Source: Candidatus Trichofilum aggregatum (lineage in GTDB: Bacteria > Chloroflexota > Anaerolineae > Promineifilales > Promineifilaceae). From it: DNA of 64,000 bases. Shown here piece by piece: positions 44,418-52,389 of the stretch. Position 1 is the stretch's first letter; each line of letters starts with the position of its first letter. Both the position numbers and the translations under genes were made by a program. The stretch is from positions 1-64,000 of the forward strand of contig JADJUV010000032.1 in NCBI GenBank assembly GCA_016716885.1. Reading direction: 5' to 3'. The notes below the pieces were generated by a model. It searched no databases. It saw nothing but the letters and a program-made list of their open reading frames with translations, and was not told the DNA's origin.

Positions 44418-45398
44418 CTACACGGCTCCGGCTAACAAGGTGAGCAGTCCCAACACAAAATTGTAGCTGAAATGCACCAGGATGGCGGCGGTGGTGCCGT
44501 ACCGTTGGCGGATAAATCCCAAAACAAGTCCCAACAGGAAAATGAATATCATCAGAGGGGGAAAATCATATTGCACGTGGGCTACGGCAAATAAGAGAGC
44601 GGTGGGCAGAAGGCCAAAAGCTGGTTGTATAGCCCCCCGGAAGAGAATTTCTTCACCAACGCCAGAAGTGAGGCCCAGGATGAGCCATTCACCAATTGAG
44701 TCCAGGTCACTAAGAAGGGCGATGTTGACGTTTTCCAAGCGGGCTAATTGTTCCGGGTAAAATTGGTTTAACAGGGTGCTGATAGCGATTTCCATGATCA
44801 AGAGAAGGGCGGTCCAGGGGAGTATGACGCGCCAATGGAAAGCTTGGAGCGGCCGCAACCCTAACCGCTCCTTAACCTCAGCCCAAGTGCGCCGTGTGCC
44901 CAAACCAACGCCCAGCAACGCGGCCGCGACCATCGCTACCCCTGTGAGCAACAAAGAGCCTATCGAAGCCGCGTCCACACCTTCAGCCAACTCGGCCAGG
45001 CCACCCTGGTTGAGGGTGACAAGCGTATTGGCCGCCAGGTAGCCAGCCAACACCAGGGCCATCATATGAACGGGCGAATCCGGGTTTAAAGGAATGAAAC
45101 GGGCCAGGAAGCGGCGCATCACCGGCCACAATGCCAGTAGGCCCCATAAAAAGGCTCCGACCAACGGCCCGGCAAATGCCTGGGCCAGTTGCGGGGTAAA
45201 ACCAGGGAACAAAGCATCGTTGGGTGTGGGGGCTAAAACGGGGAGTGTAAAAAGTAGGGCAGCCATGCCCAGAACGGAAAGATTTAATACGGCCAATAAG
45301 GCGAGGAGTAAACGAGAGAGGTCAGGCTGAGAGGCCGCGGCCGCGCTGTTTGCCAGCACAATCAGGCCCAAAATACCCACAATAACCAGTAACGACAT
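44418..45398 (-). CDS. CPBP family intramembrane metalloprotease
   Basis: The protein has 326 residues and about eight membrane segments. LTSGVGEEILFRGAIQPAF holds the E-E-x-x-x-R motif of the Abi/CAAX protease (CPBP) family. FAVAHVQYDFPPLMIFIFLL and AILVHFSYNFVLGLL give the two conserved His segments. The family includes CAAX prenyl endopeptidase homologues and bacteriocin-immunity proteins. Its substrate here is unknown. The stop of the YbjN-like gene lies two bases upstream, so the two are likely translated together. Confidence 0.88.
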   Translation of the reverse strand: MSLLVIVGILGLIVLANSAAAASQPDLSRLLLALLAVLNLSVLGMAALLFTLPVLAPTPNDALFPGFTPQLAQAFAGPLVGAFLWGLLALWPVMRRFLARFIPLNPDSPVHMMALVLAGYLAANTLVTLNQGGLAELAEGVDAASIGSLLLTGVAMVAAALLGVGLGTRRTWAEVKERLGLRPLQAFHWRVILPWTALLLIMEIAISTLLNQFYPEQLARLENVNIALLSDLDSIGEWLILGLTSGVGEEILFRGAIQPAFGLLPTALLFAVAHVQYDFPPLMIFIFLLGLVLGFIRQRYGTTAAILVHFSYNFVLGLLTLLAGAV

Positions 45399-45400
45399 TG

Positions 45401-45916
45401 TTAACCTTCAATCTCAGCAATAGCCTCTTCCGCTGTCTTGCCGCCAAACATCACACTCATCAGGCCAGGTAGGTAGCGATCCATCGTGGAAACCGCGGGA
45501 TAAATGGCGTTTTTGATGGCTTGAGGGGTTAACTCCACCTTTTCAAAATCCAGGCTACTTTTGTAGCGAATTTCACCATCCGAATAATCAAACTCGAAAT
45601 TGCCGATACGCAAACCGTAATTGGCCCGGGTAATAAACTCGATAATCGTCGTAAAACTGCTTTCCGGCGCTTTCATGGGCGCGACCACATAAAACATCAA
45701 CTGCTCCAAATCTATTCTAATGCGGGCAAAGCAGTGTGTCTCGCCATTGTTACCCCGGAAAAACATATGGTAGGCATGTCGGTCTTCAATGGGTTGGGGA
45801 TGCCAACCATCTTCCTCTAAAAATTGGCCCAACGTGGCAAACCCGCACAGACCATTCTCATAATCACCTTCTGACTCCGACCCATCCGATCGCCCATTTA
45901 ACGTTGAACCGCTCAT
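45401..45916 (-). CDS. YbjN domain protein
   Basis: 171 residues. GFATLGQFLEEDGWHPQPIE, HCFARIRIDLEQLMFYVVAP and TTIIEFITRANYGLRIGNFE match the YbjN/type III secretion chaperone-like fold. SGEIRYKSSLDFE-like residues (here SDGEIRYKSSLDFE) follow. Function of the family is unclear; E. coli YbjN affects stress and motility. The Met at 45916 follows AAGGAG by eight bases and was preferred to a much longer frame that reads through a repeat. It is followed two bases later by the CPBP gene. Confidence 0.78.
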   Translation of the reverse strand: MSGSTLNGRSDGSESEGDYENGLCGFATLGQFLEEDGWHPQPIEDRHAYHMFFRGNNGETHCFARIRIDLEQLMFYVVAPMKAPESSFTTIIEFITRANYGLRIGNFEFDYSDGEIRYKSSLDFEKVELTPQAIKNAIYPAVSTMDRYLPGLMSVMFGGKTAEEAIAEIEG

Positions 45917-46004
45917 CCGCACACTCCTTTGGTAACTCCGGCAAACCAGAAATGCCTTATTGCTCCTGTTTATGCGCGTAAGTATAACCGAATTCTGAGC
46001 AATT

Positions 46005-46074
46005 ATACTGACAACGGGCATTCTCTTGAGGTTTTTTGCCCTATCGCGATCGCGTTGTCGCCGTGTCGGGTATA
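46005..46074 (+). repeat. 70-bp repeat containing GCGATCGC (copy 2)
   Basis: ATACTGACAACGGGCA, then GAGGTTTTTTGCCCTA, TCGCGATCGCGTTGTCGCC and GTCGGGTATA. Same order as copy 1 at 9033-9101 (inverted). It lies between divergent genes, next to the promoter at 46080. Confidence 0.75.
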
Positions 46075-46079
46075 ACTGC

Positions 46080-46108
46080 TTGCCACATGCTGGCTCCGTG
46101 CCTACAAT
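46080..46108 (+). promoter_or_regulatory. Probable promoter of a leaderless transcript
   Basis: TTGCCA (46080-46085), a 17-base spacer, TACAAT (46103-46108). The ATG of the next gene is at 46115, about where transcription should start, and no ribosome site precedes it. Confidence 0.55.
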
Positions 46109-46114
46109 CTGCGT

Positions 46115-47401
46115 ATGAACAGTGACTGGCAAAGCCGTTTGCGTGAATTAGGGGTGGTGAGGGGGGTGCGGAACCTTAAGCCAGCCTCACCCACACCCCC
46201 TACCTCTACCCCTTTTCAGACGAACCACACCCCTGTTTTGGGAGATTGGGATGAGGTTCAGCCAGTTGAGAAGTTGTTACCAGGGGGGAAGGTCGTTACC
46301 ACGGAGGTGGGGGGTTGTTTTGTTCTTGACCATGTTTATCCGCTTACCCATTGGCATGGTAATGAGCGGCTGGGGGATTTGTTGGAAGTGGATGCGGCCG
46401 CGGCCGCATCCTTCACCACCGATCCCCGCTTCCAATCCATCCAGTTTCAGGACATCCTCTTCCTGGATACAGAAACGACCGGCTTGTGGGGTTCTGGAAC
46501 CCTGGCCTTTATGGTGGGAGCTGCCTTTTTTGAGGGGCAGGCGTTTGTGGTACGTCAATATTTCCTGCGCGATCATGGCGACGAAACGGCCATGCTCCTG
46601 CTCCTCAACGAATTAGTTGCCAGCAAAGCGGCTCTTGTCACCTTCAACGGGCGGTCTTTTGATGTGCCCTTGTTAGATGGCCGTTATCTCATGAATCGGC
46701 TAGAGACGGAGTTGCTGGTCAAGCCCCATCTGGACTTGTTGCCGCCGACCCGCCGCTTGTGGCGCAATCGCATTGGCTCCTGCGCTTTGGGGGCGGTAGA
46801 AAAAAATGTCTTGGGTGTGCGGCGGAGTGAAGATGATGTGCCCGGGTATCTCATTCCTGGCCTGTACCTGGACTATCTGCGGCATGGAGATGCTCGGGAA
46901 CTGCTGAGGGTGTTTTATCACAACCGGCTGGATATGCTCTCGATGGTCACGTTGCTTTACCGGGTGGTGCGCCAATGGTCGCGGCCGCAACCCACCGATA
47001 ACCCCCACGACCTCTTCAGCCTGGGCGCCTGGCAGGCCCACCTCAGCCTCATCCACGAAGCCGAAACGACGCTCCGTTTGGCCGCGTCCCTGGAAGCCTC
47101 ATTAGAACTTTACCACCAAATCCTGCACCAATTGGCCGTCATCCTCAAACAACAAGAGCGCCGCGACGAAGCCGCCAACATCTGGATGCAAATCGCCGCC
47201 ACCAGCTTTGAAGACATCTCAGCTCACATCGAGTTGGCCAAACATTTTGAGTGGCGCGAACAAGACCTGGCCCCCGCCATCCAGTGGACCCAACAAGCCC
47301 TGACCCTACTGCAAATGCACCCCGCCCCCAACCCCAACCAGATTGCCGACTTACAACACCGCCTGGCCCGCCTGGAACGCAAACGCCAGCGCTACGAGTA
47401 G
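46115..47401 (+). CDS. DEDD exonuclease-like domain with C-terminal helical repeats (YprB-like)
   Basis: 428 residues. ILFLDTETTGLWGSGTLAFM is the first Asp-x-Glu motif of a DnaQ-like (ribonuclease H-like) fold at about 115. LVTFNGRSFDVPLLDGRYLM holds the second Asp, and LRVFYHNRLDMLSMVTLL the last Asp. The order matches the YprB ribonuclease-H-like family of unknown cellular role. Residues from about 310 form TPR-like helices (ELYHQILHQLAVILKQQERR, HIELAKHFEWREQDLAPAI). Nucleic-acid trimming is the likely activity. It is probably transcribed without a leader. Confidence 0.8.
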   Translation: MNSDWQSRLRELGVVRGVRNLKPASPTPPTSTPFQTNHTPVLGDWDEVQPVEKLLPGGKVVTTEVGGCFVLDHVYPLTHWHGNERLGDLLEVDAAAAASFTTDPRFQSIQFQDILFLDTETTGLWGSGTLAFMVGAAFFEGQAFVVRQYFLRDHGDETAMLLLLNELVASKAALVTFNGRSFDVPLLDGRYLMNRLETELLVKPHLDLLPPTRRLWRNRIGSCALGAVEKNVLGVRRSEDDVPGYLIPGLYLDYLRHGDARELLRVFYHNRLDMLSMVTLLYRVVRQWSRPQPTDNPHDLFSLGAWQAHLSLIHEAETTLRLAASLEASLELYHQILHQLAVILKQQERRDEAANIWMQIAATSFEDISAHIELAKHFEWREQDLAPAIQWTQQALTLLQMHPAPNPNQIADLQHRLARLERKRQRYE

Positions 47402-47615
47402 CCCCGTTCCACCGGGCTTTGTTGACTAGCACAGCCGCTTCAACCCCGTGCCAAAGCGGGCAAAACCCGCCCGTTATGGTGTAAAACGCGGCCGCATCTC
47501 GCTTATTACCCCCCTTCAACCAGATTTACCCCCCTAAACCCGAACCATCGCCTCATCCAAGTGATAGAACCGGCTCCATTTTTCGCTCATTTAGCCTCGA
47601 AAATGGTCCGTACCT

Positions 47616-47867
47616 GGTACATTTCTATTTTTGGGCGGTACACTACAATATTTGACCGGTACATTACAATATTTAGCCGGTACATTACAATATTTGGATG
47701 GTACACTCCCATTTTTACATGGTACACTCCCATTTTGAGGCGGTACACTGCCGTTTTTGGGTGGTACATTACAATATTTAGCCGGTACATTACAATATTT
47801 TGGCGGTACACTACAATAATTGGCCGGTACATTTCTATTTTTGGCTGGCAAGCCCCGATTTTTGGGT
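47616..47867. repeat. 21-bp minisatellite, 11 units plus a degenerate twelfth, unit variants in mirror order
   Basis: Every unit begins GGTACA and is exactly 21 bp; the last begins GGCAAG. Variants by position are: 1 ATTTCTATTTTT, 2 ACTACAATATT, 3-4 ATTACAATATTT, 5-6 ACTCCCATTTT, 7 ACTGCCGTTTTT, 8-9 ATTACAATATTT, 10 ACTACAATAATT, 11 ATTTCTATTTTT. Positions 1 to 5 mirror 11 to 7. The unit length is a multiple of three and long frames are open on both strands, but none has a ribosome site or codon-like variation. Confidence 0.9.
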
Positions 47868-48059
47868 GCGGTTAGCCCTTCTCACGGTGACCACCCAAAA
47901 TAGAACGAACAGGATGACGGGGATTCAATGCGGCTAAACCGGGAAACAACCCTTCTGCATCGTCTCTCTCTCCTCCCGCAGCGGCTCATAAGAGGGCAAG
48001 ACCGTCTCCCCCCTACGAAGAGTCTCCCCTTGGGAATGGCTGCGCCCCATCCCCCTTCA

Positions 48060-48089
48060 TTGCCTTAAATCCGTCCCCCGCGTTATAAT
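48060..48089 (+). promoter_or_regulatory. Probable promoter of a leaderless transcript (48096 gene and kinase)
   Basis: TTGCCT (48060-48065), 18-base spacer, perfect TATAAT (48084-48089). The ATG at 48096 is six bases on, so the transcript probably begins at or near it. Confidence 0.6.
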
Positions 48090-48095
48090 CCCCCC

Positions 48096-48485
48096 ATGCG
48101 CATCAACTTTTTCGATGATCCTTCTCAAGCACCCAAAGCTCGTGAAGATGTCCGTATCAACCGGCTAGGTTTATTCATATACCCAGATAAACGTCGCGTC
48201 GCCGTGGGCATTGATATGACCCCCTTCCTGGAAGGGCCATCCCTCGAAATCAATATTCACAACAACACCGGGGAACCCGCCGCCTCTCTCAACGTCATCG
48301 AGACCAACGATCCCAACTTCAGCCTTACCATGCACCTGCGTGATTCCCAACCCACCGACCAATACCACCTTCAAGTTGTCCTTTATTTCGCCAAACCCGG
48401 TGAAGATAAACTCATCGTTGAAAAACAAACCGCTGTATTTGACATCACCCGCCCTGGGGACCAAATCATCTACCAGACTAGTTAA
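48096..48485 (+). CDS. Small conserved-looking protein of unknown function, upstream of the kinase
   Basis: 129 residues, acidic to neutral, without a signal or membrane segment. VNRLGLFIYPDKRRVAVGID-like beta pattern is visible (INRLGLFIYPDKRRVAVGID, FLEGPSLEINIHNNTGE, YHLQVVLYFAKPGEDK, KQTAVFDI), consistent with an immunoglobulin-like sandwich. I recognise no family. The stop is two bases before the Ser/Thr kinase ATG, so the two are made together. It may be a partner or substrate of the kinase; this is inference from position only. Confidence 0.6.
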   Translation: MRINFFDDPSQAPKAREDVRINRLGLFIYPDKRRVAVGIDMTPFLEGPSLEINIHNNTGEPAASLNVIETNDPNFSLTMHLRDSQPTDQYHLQVVLYFAKPGEDKLIVEKQTAVFDITRPGDQIIYQTS

Positions 48486-48487
48486 CT

Positions 48488-50680
48488 ATGGACGACACCT
48501 TTTCACTCATCGGCCAGACAATTGGTAAATATCGCATTATGGAACGCCTGGGGCGAGGCGGCATGGCTGAAGTGTACAAAGGCTATGACGAAAACCTGGA
48601 GCGGTTTGTGGCTATCAAGGTCATGCACCCATTCCTGGCTAGCGAGGGCGACTTTGTGGGGCGTTTCCGCCGCGAAGCCAAAGCCATGGCGGCGCTCAAC
48701 CACGCTAATATCATCAAGGTTTATGACTTTGATGCGGCCGGTGACCGCTCCTACATTGTCATGGAGTATCTGAGCCAGGGGTCACTTAAGGAAAAACTAG
48801 AAGAAGCGGCCCGCCGAGGGGAGCATATATCACTGGGTGAGGCCGTTCAGATCATTCTGCAAATTGCCAACGCCCTGTCCTATGCCCACAGCCGGGGCAT
48901 GATTCACCGGGACATCAAACCCCCCAACATCATGTTTAACGATTACGGCTCCGCTATCTTGACCGACTTTGGTATCGCCAAAGTCGTTTCGGGGCCGACC
49001 TTCACCCAAACCGGGGCCATGATCGGCTCGCCCGCCTACATGTCACCGGAACAAGGGCTGGGCAAACCGGGTGACGAACGCAGTGACATTTACTCCCTGG
49101 GAGTCCTCTCCTTTCAACTGGCGACCGGGCAACTTCCTTATGCAGCCGATACTCCCTTGGCCGTTGTGCTGAAGCATGTTAATGCCCCGGTGCCCGATCC
49201 CAGCACCTTGAACCCTATTATCCCTGAGGGTGTTCGCGCCGTTGTCACTAAGGCCATGGCTAAGGACCCCGACGAGCGTTATGCTTCGGCCAAAGCCCTG
49301 GCCGACGATTTACGTGAGGTGATTCGGGGTGGGGATGCCGCACTTTTCCGGGAGTTGCCCGCGGAATTATTCAAGGATCAACCGACGCCACTTCCCCTGA
49401 GTGGGGTCACTCCTTTGGGGATGACGGGAGTAGGCACGGGTGTAGGCACGCGGCCGCAAGTCATAGATAAAACCCAAGTCGTTTCCCCGCCCGATAAGAC
49501 GGCGCTTATTCCCCAAGAAAAGACAATGGTCGCTCCCCCGGATGTGGCGGTTGTTGTGAGTGAAGGAGGGGAACGCGGCCGCAAATTCCCCCGGATGGCG
49601 GCTGGCGTCGCCGGCATGGTATTGCTACTACTCTTAGCCATAGCGGGTGGGTTTATTCTGGCTGGTGGCAACAATGATACCGAAACCCCCACCGTCACCA
49701 TCGCCCTCGCCGCCGTGGACGACAATACCCCCACCATCCCGGCCACCGAAACCGCCACCGACGAACCCACCCCCACCGACGAACCAACGTCTACGCCCAC
49801 GTTAACTCCAGCCCCCGCTGAGACGGTGGTTGCCACGACGGATGCGTCCGCTCCCCCCACCTTAGCCGCAACGTTAACCCTCACCCCGGATGCTACCGGC
49901 ACACAGGTTGCTTTGTGTGCCGCTAACCCGGCGGTTCAGGTACTGAACATCTATACTTATTCCAATACCCAAAGCCAACTGGCCCCCGCTGGTACAATCA
50001 GCATGCGCCTGAACTTCGTGCTGGAAAACAACAGCGAATCGGGTTGTGTTTGGCCTGCCGAATTACAAATAGCCCATGTTGAGGGGGAAGATTTTAACCT
50101 GCCCGCGCCCTTCGTTTTCACGGCCGGTCAAGCTCCGGGCGAAAGCGTCATTGTCACCCTCACTGGCCTCGATACCCCCAATCAGGTTACCGCCTTGGCC
50201 GCAACCTGGCAGGTACAAACATCAGATGGACAGCCATTTGGTGATCCCATTGAGTTTGAAATCCGCACCTACATACCACCCACGGCTACCCCATCGCCTT
50301 CACCTACCGTGCCCGTGGTAACGTCACCCACCGTCGTCGCGGGAACAAACCCCAATTTCAACTACTTCTTCAGCGCCTGTGATTACCCGGGTGGAGCAGG
50401 TGGCAGCGAATACCGTTGCACCTTAACCCTGACCCCTTATGATGGCAGCGGCGTCTATACCTTTGAAGTATTTGATTCACCCACCGGACAGCCTGTGCGT
50501 TATAGCAACGTGTCGGGAAATGTCAATCATTACGTTAATTCTCGTCGTTGCGCCAGCTGGATCCATGAAGTGAAGCTCATTGACGAGGGATCGGGGCAAC
50601 AGATTAGCAAGAACATCTTTTTTGACCCCACGGGTGGCAACTATTTCCCTGGCGGTTTGAATTGTGTGTTGCCTTCTTAA
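48488..50680 (+). CDS. Membrane Ser/Thr protein kinase (PknB-like) with extracytoplasmic Ig-like domain
   Basis: Residues 1-280 are a complete Hanks-type kinase: RLGRGGMAEVYKGYDE loop, VAIKVM Lys, MIHRDIKPPNIMFND, TDFGIAKVVS, SPAYMSPEQGLGKPGDERSD. A Pro/Lys linker leads to the membrane helix (RMAAGVAGMVLLLLLAIAGGF, about 378-398). Outside, a TPT linker leads to a NBR1-like Ig domain (about 475-590, LNFVLENNSESGCVWPAELQ) and a last beta domain. PASTA repeats of typical PknB are absent, so the ligand should differ. It likely senses an outside signal and phosphorylates cytoplasmic proteins. Confidence 0.88.
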   Translation: MDDTFSLIGQTIGKYRIMERLGRGGMAEVYKGYDENLERFVAIKVMHPFLASEGDFVGRFRREAKAMAALNHANIIKVYDFDAAGDRSYIVMEYLSQGSLKEKLEEAARRGEHISLGEAVQIILQIANALSYAHSRGMIHRDIKPPNIMFNDYGSAILTDFGIAKVVSGPTFTQTGAMIGSPAYMSPEQGLGKPGDERSDIYSLGVLSFQLATGQLPYAADTPLAVVLKHVNAPVPDPSTLNPIIPEGVRAVVTKAMAKDPDERYASAKALADDLREVIRGGDAALFRELPAELFKDQPTPLPLSGVTPLGMTGVGTGVGTRPQVIDKTQVVSPPDKTALIPQEKTMVAPPDVAVVVSEGGERGRKFPRMAAGVAGMVLLLLLAIAGGFILAGGNNDTETPTVTIALAAVDDNTPTIPATETATDEPTPTDEPTSTPTLTPAPAETVVATTDASAPPTLAATLTLTPDATGTQVALCAANPAVQVLNIYTYSNTQSQLAPAGTISMRLNFVLENNSESGCVWPAELQIAHVEGEDFNLPAPFVFTAGQAPGESVIVTLTGLDTPNQVTALAATWQVQTSDGQPFGDPIEFEIRTYIPPTATPSPSPTVPVVTSPTVVAGTNPNFNYFFSACDYPGGAGGSEYRCTLTLTPYDGSGVYTFEVFDSPTGQPVRYSNVSGNVNHYVNSRRCASWIHEVKLIDEGSGQQISKNIFFDPTGGNYFPGGLNCVLPS

Positions 50681-50692
50681 GAAGCTTGTCCA

Positions 50693-50752
50693 CAGATGAA
50701 CGCCGATTTTCGCCGATTAATAAATCACCGTTAATCCCCCCAATCTGCAATT
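50693..50752. repeat. CGATTAAT/CAGATT repeat, copy 1
   Basis: CAGATGAACGCCGATTTTCG, ATCACCGTTAATCCCCCCAA and TCTGCAA. A better version with inverted arms lies at 63068-63128. Confidence 0.5.
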
Positions 50753-50800
50753 TCTTGAAATTGACTCGTAGGGCGCTTAATCATCCCATCGCATACTCTA

Positions 50801-51045
50801 GTACAGCTTTATAGAAGCCTTTGGCAGATTTAGTCTGAAGACCCATCCCCCTGCCCCCTTCCCGCCGGGAAGGGGGAAATACCAGGAGTGCCGGTTTTCG
50901 AGCGCGCGTCCGCGCGCTCGAAAACCGGCACGTTAGAAAATTCCCCGCCCCTGGGGGCGGGGTTAGGGGTGGGGGTTCCGGCGACAAACTGGTACAGAGA
51001 TTTGTCATAAAAACATAAGCCCATCTTTCGTAAAGACGTAGCAGA
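50801..51045 (-). repeat. Composite palindromic element, best copy (R3)
   Basis: Blocks in order: GTACAGCTTTATAGAAGCC; TTTGGCAGATTTAGTCTGAAG; ACCCATCCCCCTGCCCCC; hairpin CTTCCCGCCGGGAAG; AAATACCAGGA; a perfect 44-base hairpin (50888-50931, 21-bp stem, two-base loop); hairpin TTCCCCGCCCCTGGGGGCGGGG; TTCCGGCGACAAACTGG; CATAAAAACATAAGCCCAT. The opposite strand of R6 at 58.2 kb has the same order. Confidence 0.88.
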
Positions 51046-51048
51046 TAC

Positions 51049-51088
51049 AAAAAGCGCTCTGCCTGAGTAAAGGCAGAGCGCTTTTTTG
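51049..51088 (-). terminator. Bidirectional terminator
   Basis: AAAAAGCGCTCTGCCT and AGGCAGAGCGCTTTTTT enclose seven bases. The T run favours the + strand, but both strands can terminate; it lies downstream of the recombinase-like gene on the reverse strand. Confidence 0.88.
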
Positions 51089-51158
51089 TTATTTTTGACG
51101 ACGAACCTAAGCGGAACAACGAAGTGAGATGGTCTTGGCTCAGGCAAGCGATGGCCGC

Positions 51159-52145
51159 CTAAGCCAGGATACCCGACTGTTCCTTTTGCATTTCCTTTAG
51201 TTTCTCCAACTTCTTCTTGGTTTCACGCCAGGTTATCTTAGATAACCCCAACCGCTGACGAATCTCATCCGGCTCAACCCCCTGTTTGAAATCCGATAAC
51301 GCTGACGCCCAACGTAGGTTCTCAAAAGAAAGCAGCCCTTGTTCTAAATTACAAGCCATACCCACATCGGTGAGAATATATTCTAGATTGCGGGCTGTGC
51401 AGGTGAATAGGGTATCTGTCGGTTCATATTGGGTCAGATATTCATCCAACACATCAAGCCATTCGGGTTCGAGACCGACTTTACGCTCTTTGTAACGTAG
51501 ACGAGGGTTTTTGTAGCGGATAAATAGGAAGGGATCACCCGGGGTGGTGCGGTCTATGTGATTAGGAACGATGGCCAGGGCTTCCCCTTTTTTGATGCCT
51601 GTTTGGAGTAAGAGGGTGAGGAGCAAATGCGGCCGCGCATCCGCTTTTTGTCGTGGTGCTCCTTGCCGCCAGCCCTCAGTCACAGCCAGGGCACGCTCCA
51701 GTTGCTCATCGGTAGGAACGATGGGCAGAGGGCTGGTCACACTGCTTTGAATCACCGCGGCCGCGGGGTCCATCACCAACACCCCCGCCTCCTGCAACCA
51801 GGCAAAAAACACCTTGAGCGAGGTAATCCGGCGGGCATAAGATTTTGGACTACACGGCACATCTCGGTCAAACAACAGCCAGTGCAAAAAATCATTCAGG
51901 TTCTTCGTGCCAATATCGCCAATGGGTTGACCAATGCCGAGGTATTTGCCCAACAGACGAATATCGCTGGCAAAGGCCTTTACCGTGTTGATGGCAAACC
52001 CTTCGTCTTGCATGTGTTGTTCAAACTGTCCTAACGCAGCCTTCAACGATGAATCGCCATTGAGTGGGGGTGCGGAGAATGTGCTTTGTTCAGGCAATGT
52101 CCCTTTAGGGAAAAGTGGGTCTTGTTTATCTGTGCGTGACATCAT
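51159..52145 (-). CDS. Tyrosine recombinase-like protein with degenerate active site
   Basis: 328 residues. The first part (LGQFEQHMQDEGFAINTVKAF, about 34-54, with SYARRITSLKVFFAWLQEAG at about 105) is a SAM-like core-binding domain of phage integrases. The second part is the catalytic fold, but its key residues are changed. TGIKKGEALAI has Lys for the first Arg; FENLRWASALSDF lacks His before the Arg; RQRLGLSKITWRETKKKL has Leu for the second His and no nucleophile Tyr. It should bind DNA without cutting it. The start at 52145 follows GGAGG by four to six bases. It is isolated between repeats. Confidence 0.75.
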   Translation of the reverse strand: MMSRTDKQDPLFPKGTLPEQSTFSAPPLNGDSSLKAALGQFEQHMQDEGFAINTVKAFASDIRLLGKYLGIGQPIGDIGTKNLNDFLHWLLFDRDVPCSPKSYARRITSLKVFFAWLQEAGVLVMDPAAAVIQSSVTSPLPIVPTDEQLERALAVTEGWRQGAPRQKADARPHLLLTLLLQTGIKKGEALAIVPNHIDRTTPGDPFLFIRYKNPRLRYKERKVGLEPEWLDVLDEYLTQYEPTDTLFTCTARNLEYILTDVGMACNLEQGLLSFENLRWASALSDFKQGVEPDEIRQRLGLSKITWRETKKKLEKLKEMQKEQSGILA

Positions 52146-52244
52146 GCCTCCAATCTTTCGTATAGACGAAGGGAGCATAACGAATTTATGAAGGGTTGTC
52201 AAGCCGTAGACAATGAGGGGATAGAAATGAGGTATTTAGTTGTT

Positions 52245-52360
52245 CGATAGATGTTCAGATAATCATTTGGGGTTTTGGTTCGTAGTGACCGCTTTAGCGG
52301 GCTAGCGCTAACCCGCTAAAGCGGTCACTACGAACAAGCTCTTTTTCTGGAAAGGTATAA
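52245..52360. repeat. 58-bp palindrome element (GTTCGTAGTGACCGC family)
   Basis: TAGATGTTCAGATAATCATT and a TTTTG end lead to a palindrome (52278-52335, arms of 29 with one mismatch, core CTAGCGCTAACC), then AAGCTCTTTTTCTGG. The same flanks occur at 60.8-60.9 kb. Confidence 0.85.
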
Positions 52361-52389
52361 ATGCCTCATGCGAGGTTTATTGCCAGATG

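Larger units (their letters stand above)
47402..48095. other. Intergenic region dominated by a minisatellite
   Basis: No gene is accepted here. About 47616-47867 is the 21-bp array. Before it there is one GCGGCCGC octamer (47484) and no clear feature. After it, a pyrimidine-rich stretch leads to a promoter at 48060. Confidence 0.7.

Noticed and set aside
46005..46074. HIP1 (GCGATCGC) as a sign of a cyanobacterium
   Set aside because: Only three copies in 64 kb; the abundant octamer is GCGGCCGC and gene content does not look cyanobacterial.
47616..47867. CRISPR array
   Set aside because: Units are contiguous 21-mers without distinct spacers, and no cas gene is in the window.
47561..47875. 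Open frames across the 21-bp array on both strands (seven-residue repeats)
   Set aside because: The unit length is a multiple of three, so open frames on both strands follow from the composition. No ribosome site or codon-wise variation supports a protein.
50781..51147. Reverse-strand frames across 50.8-51.1 kb
   Set aside because: They coincide with composite element R3 and a terminator; no protein family features.
51159..52145. Integrase of a genomic island with a tRNA attachment site
   Set aside because: No tRNA is adjacent, no att repeats were seen, and the active site is lost.
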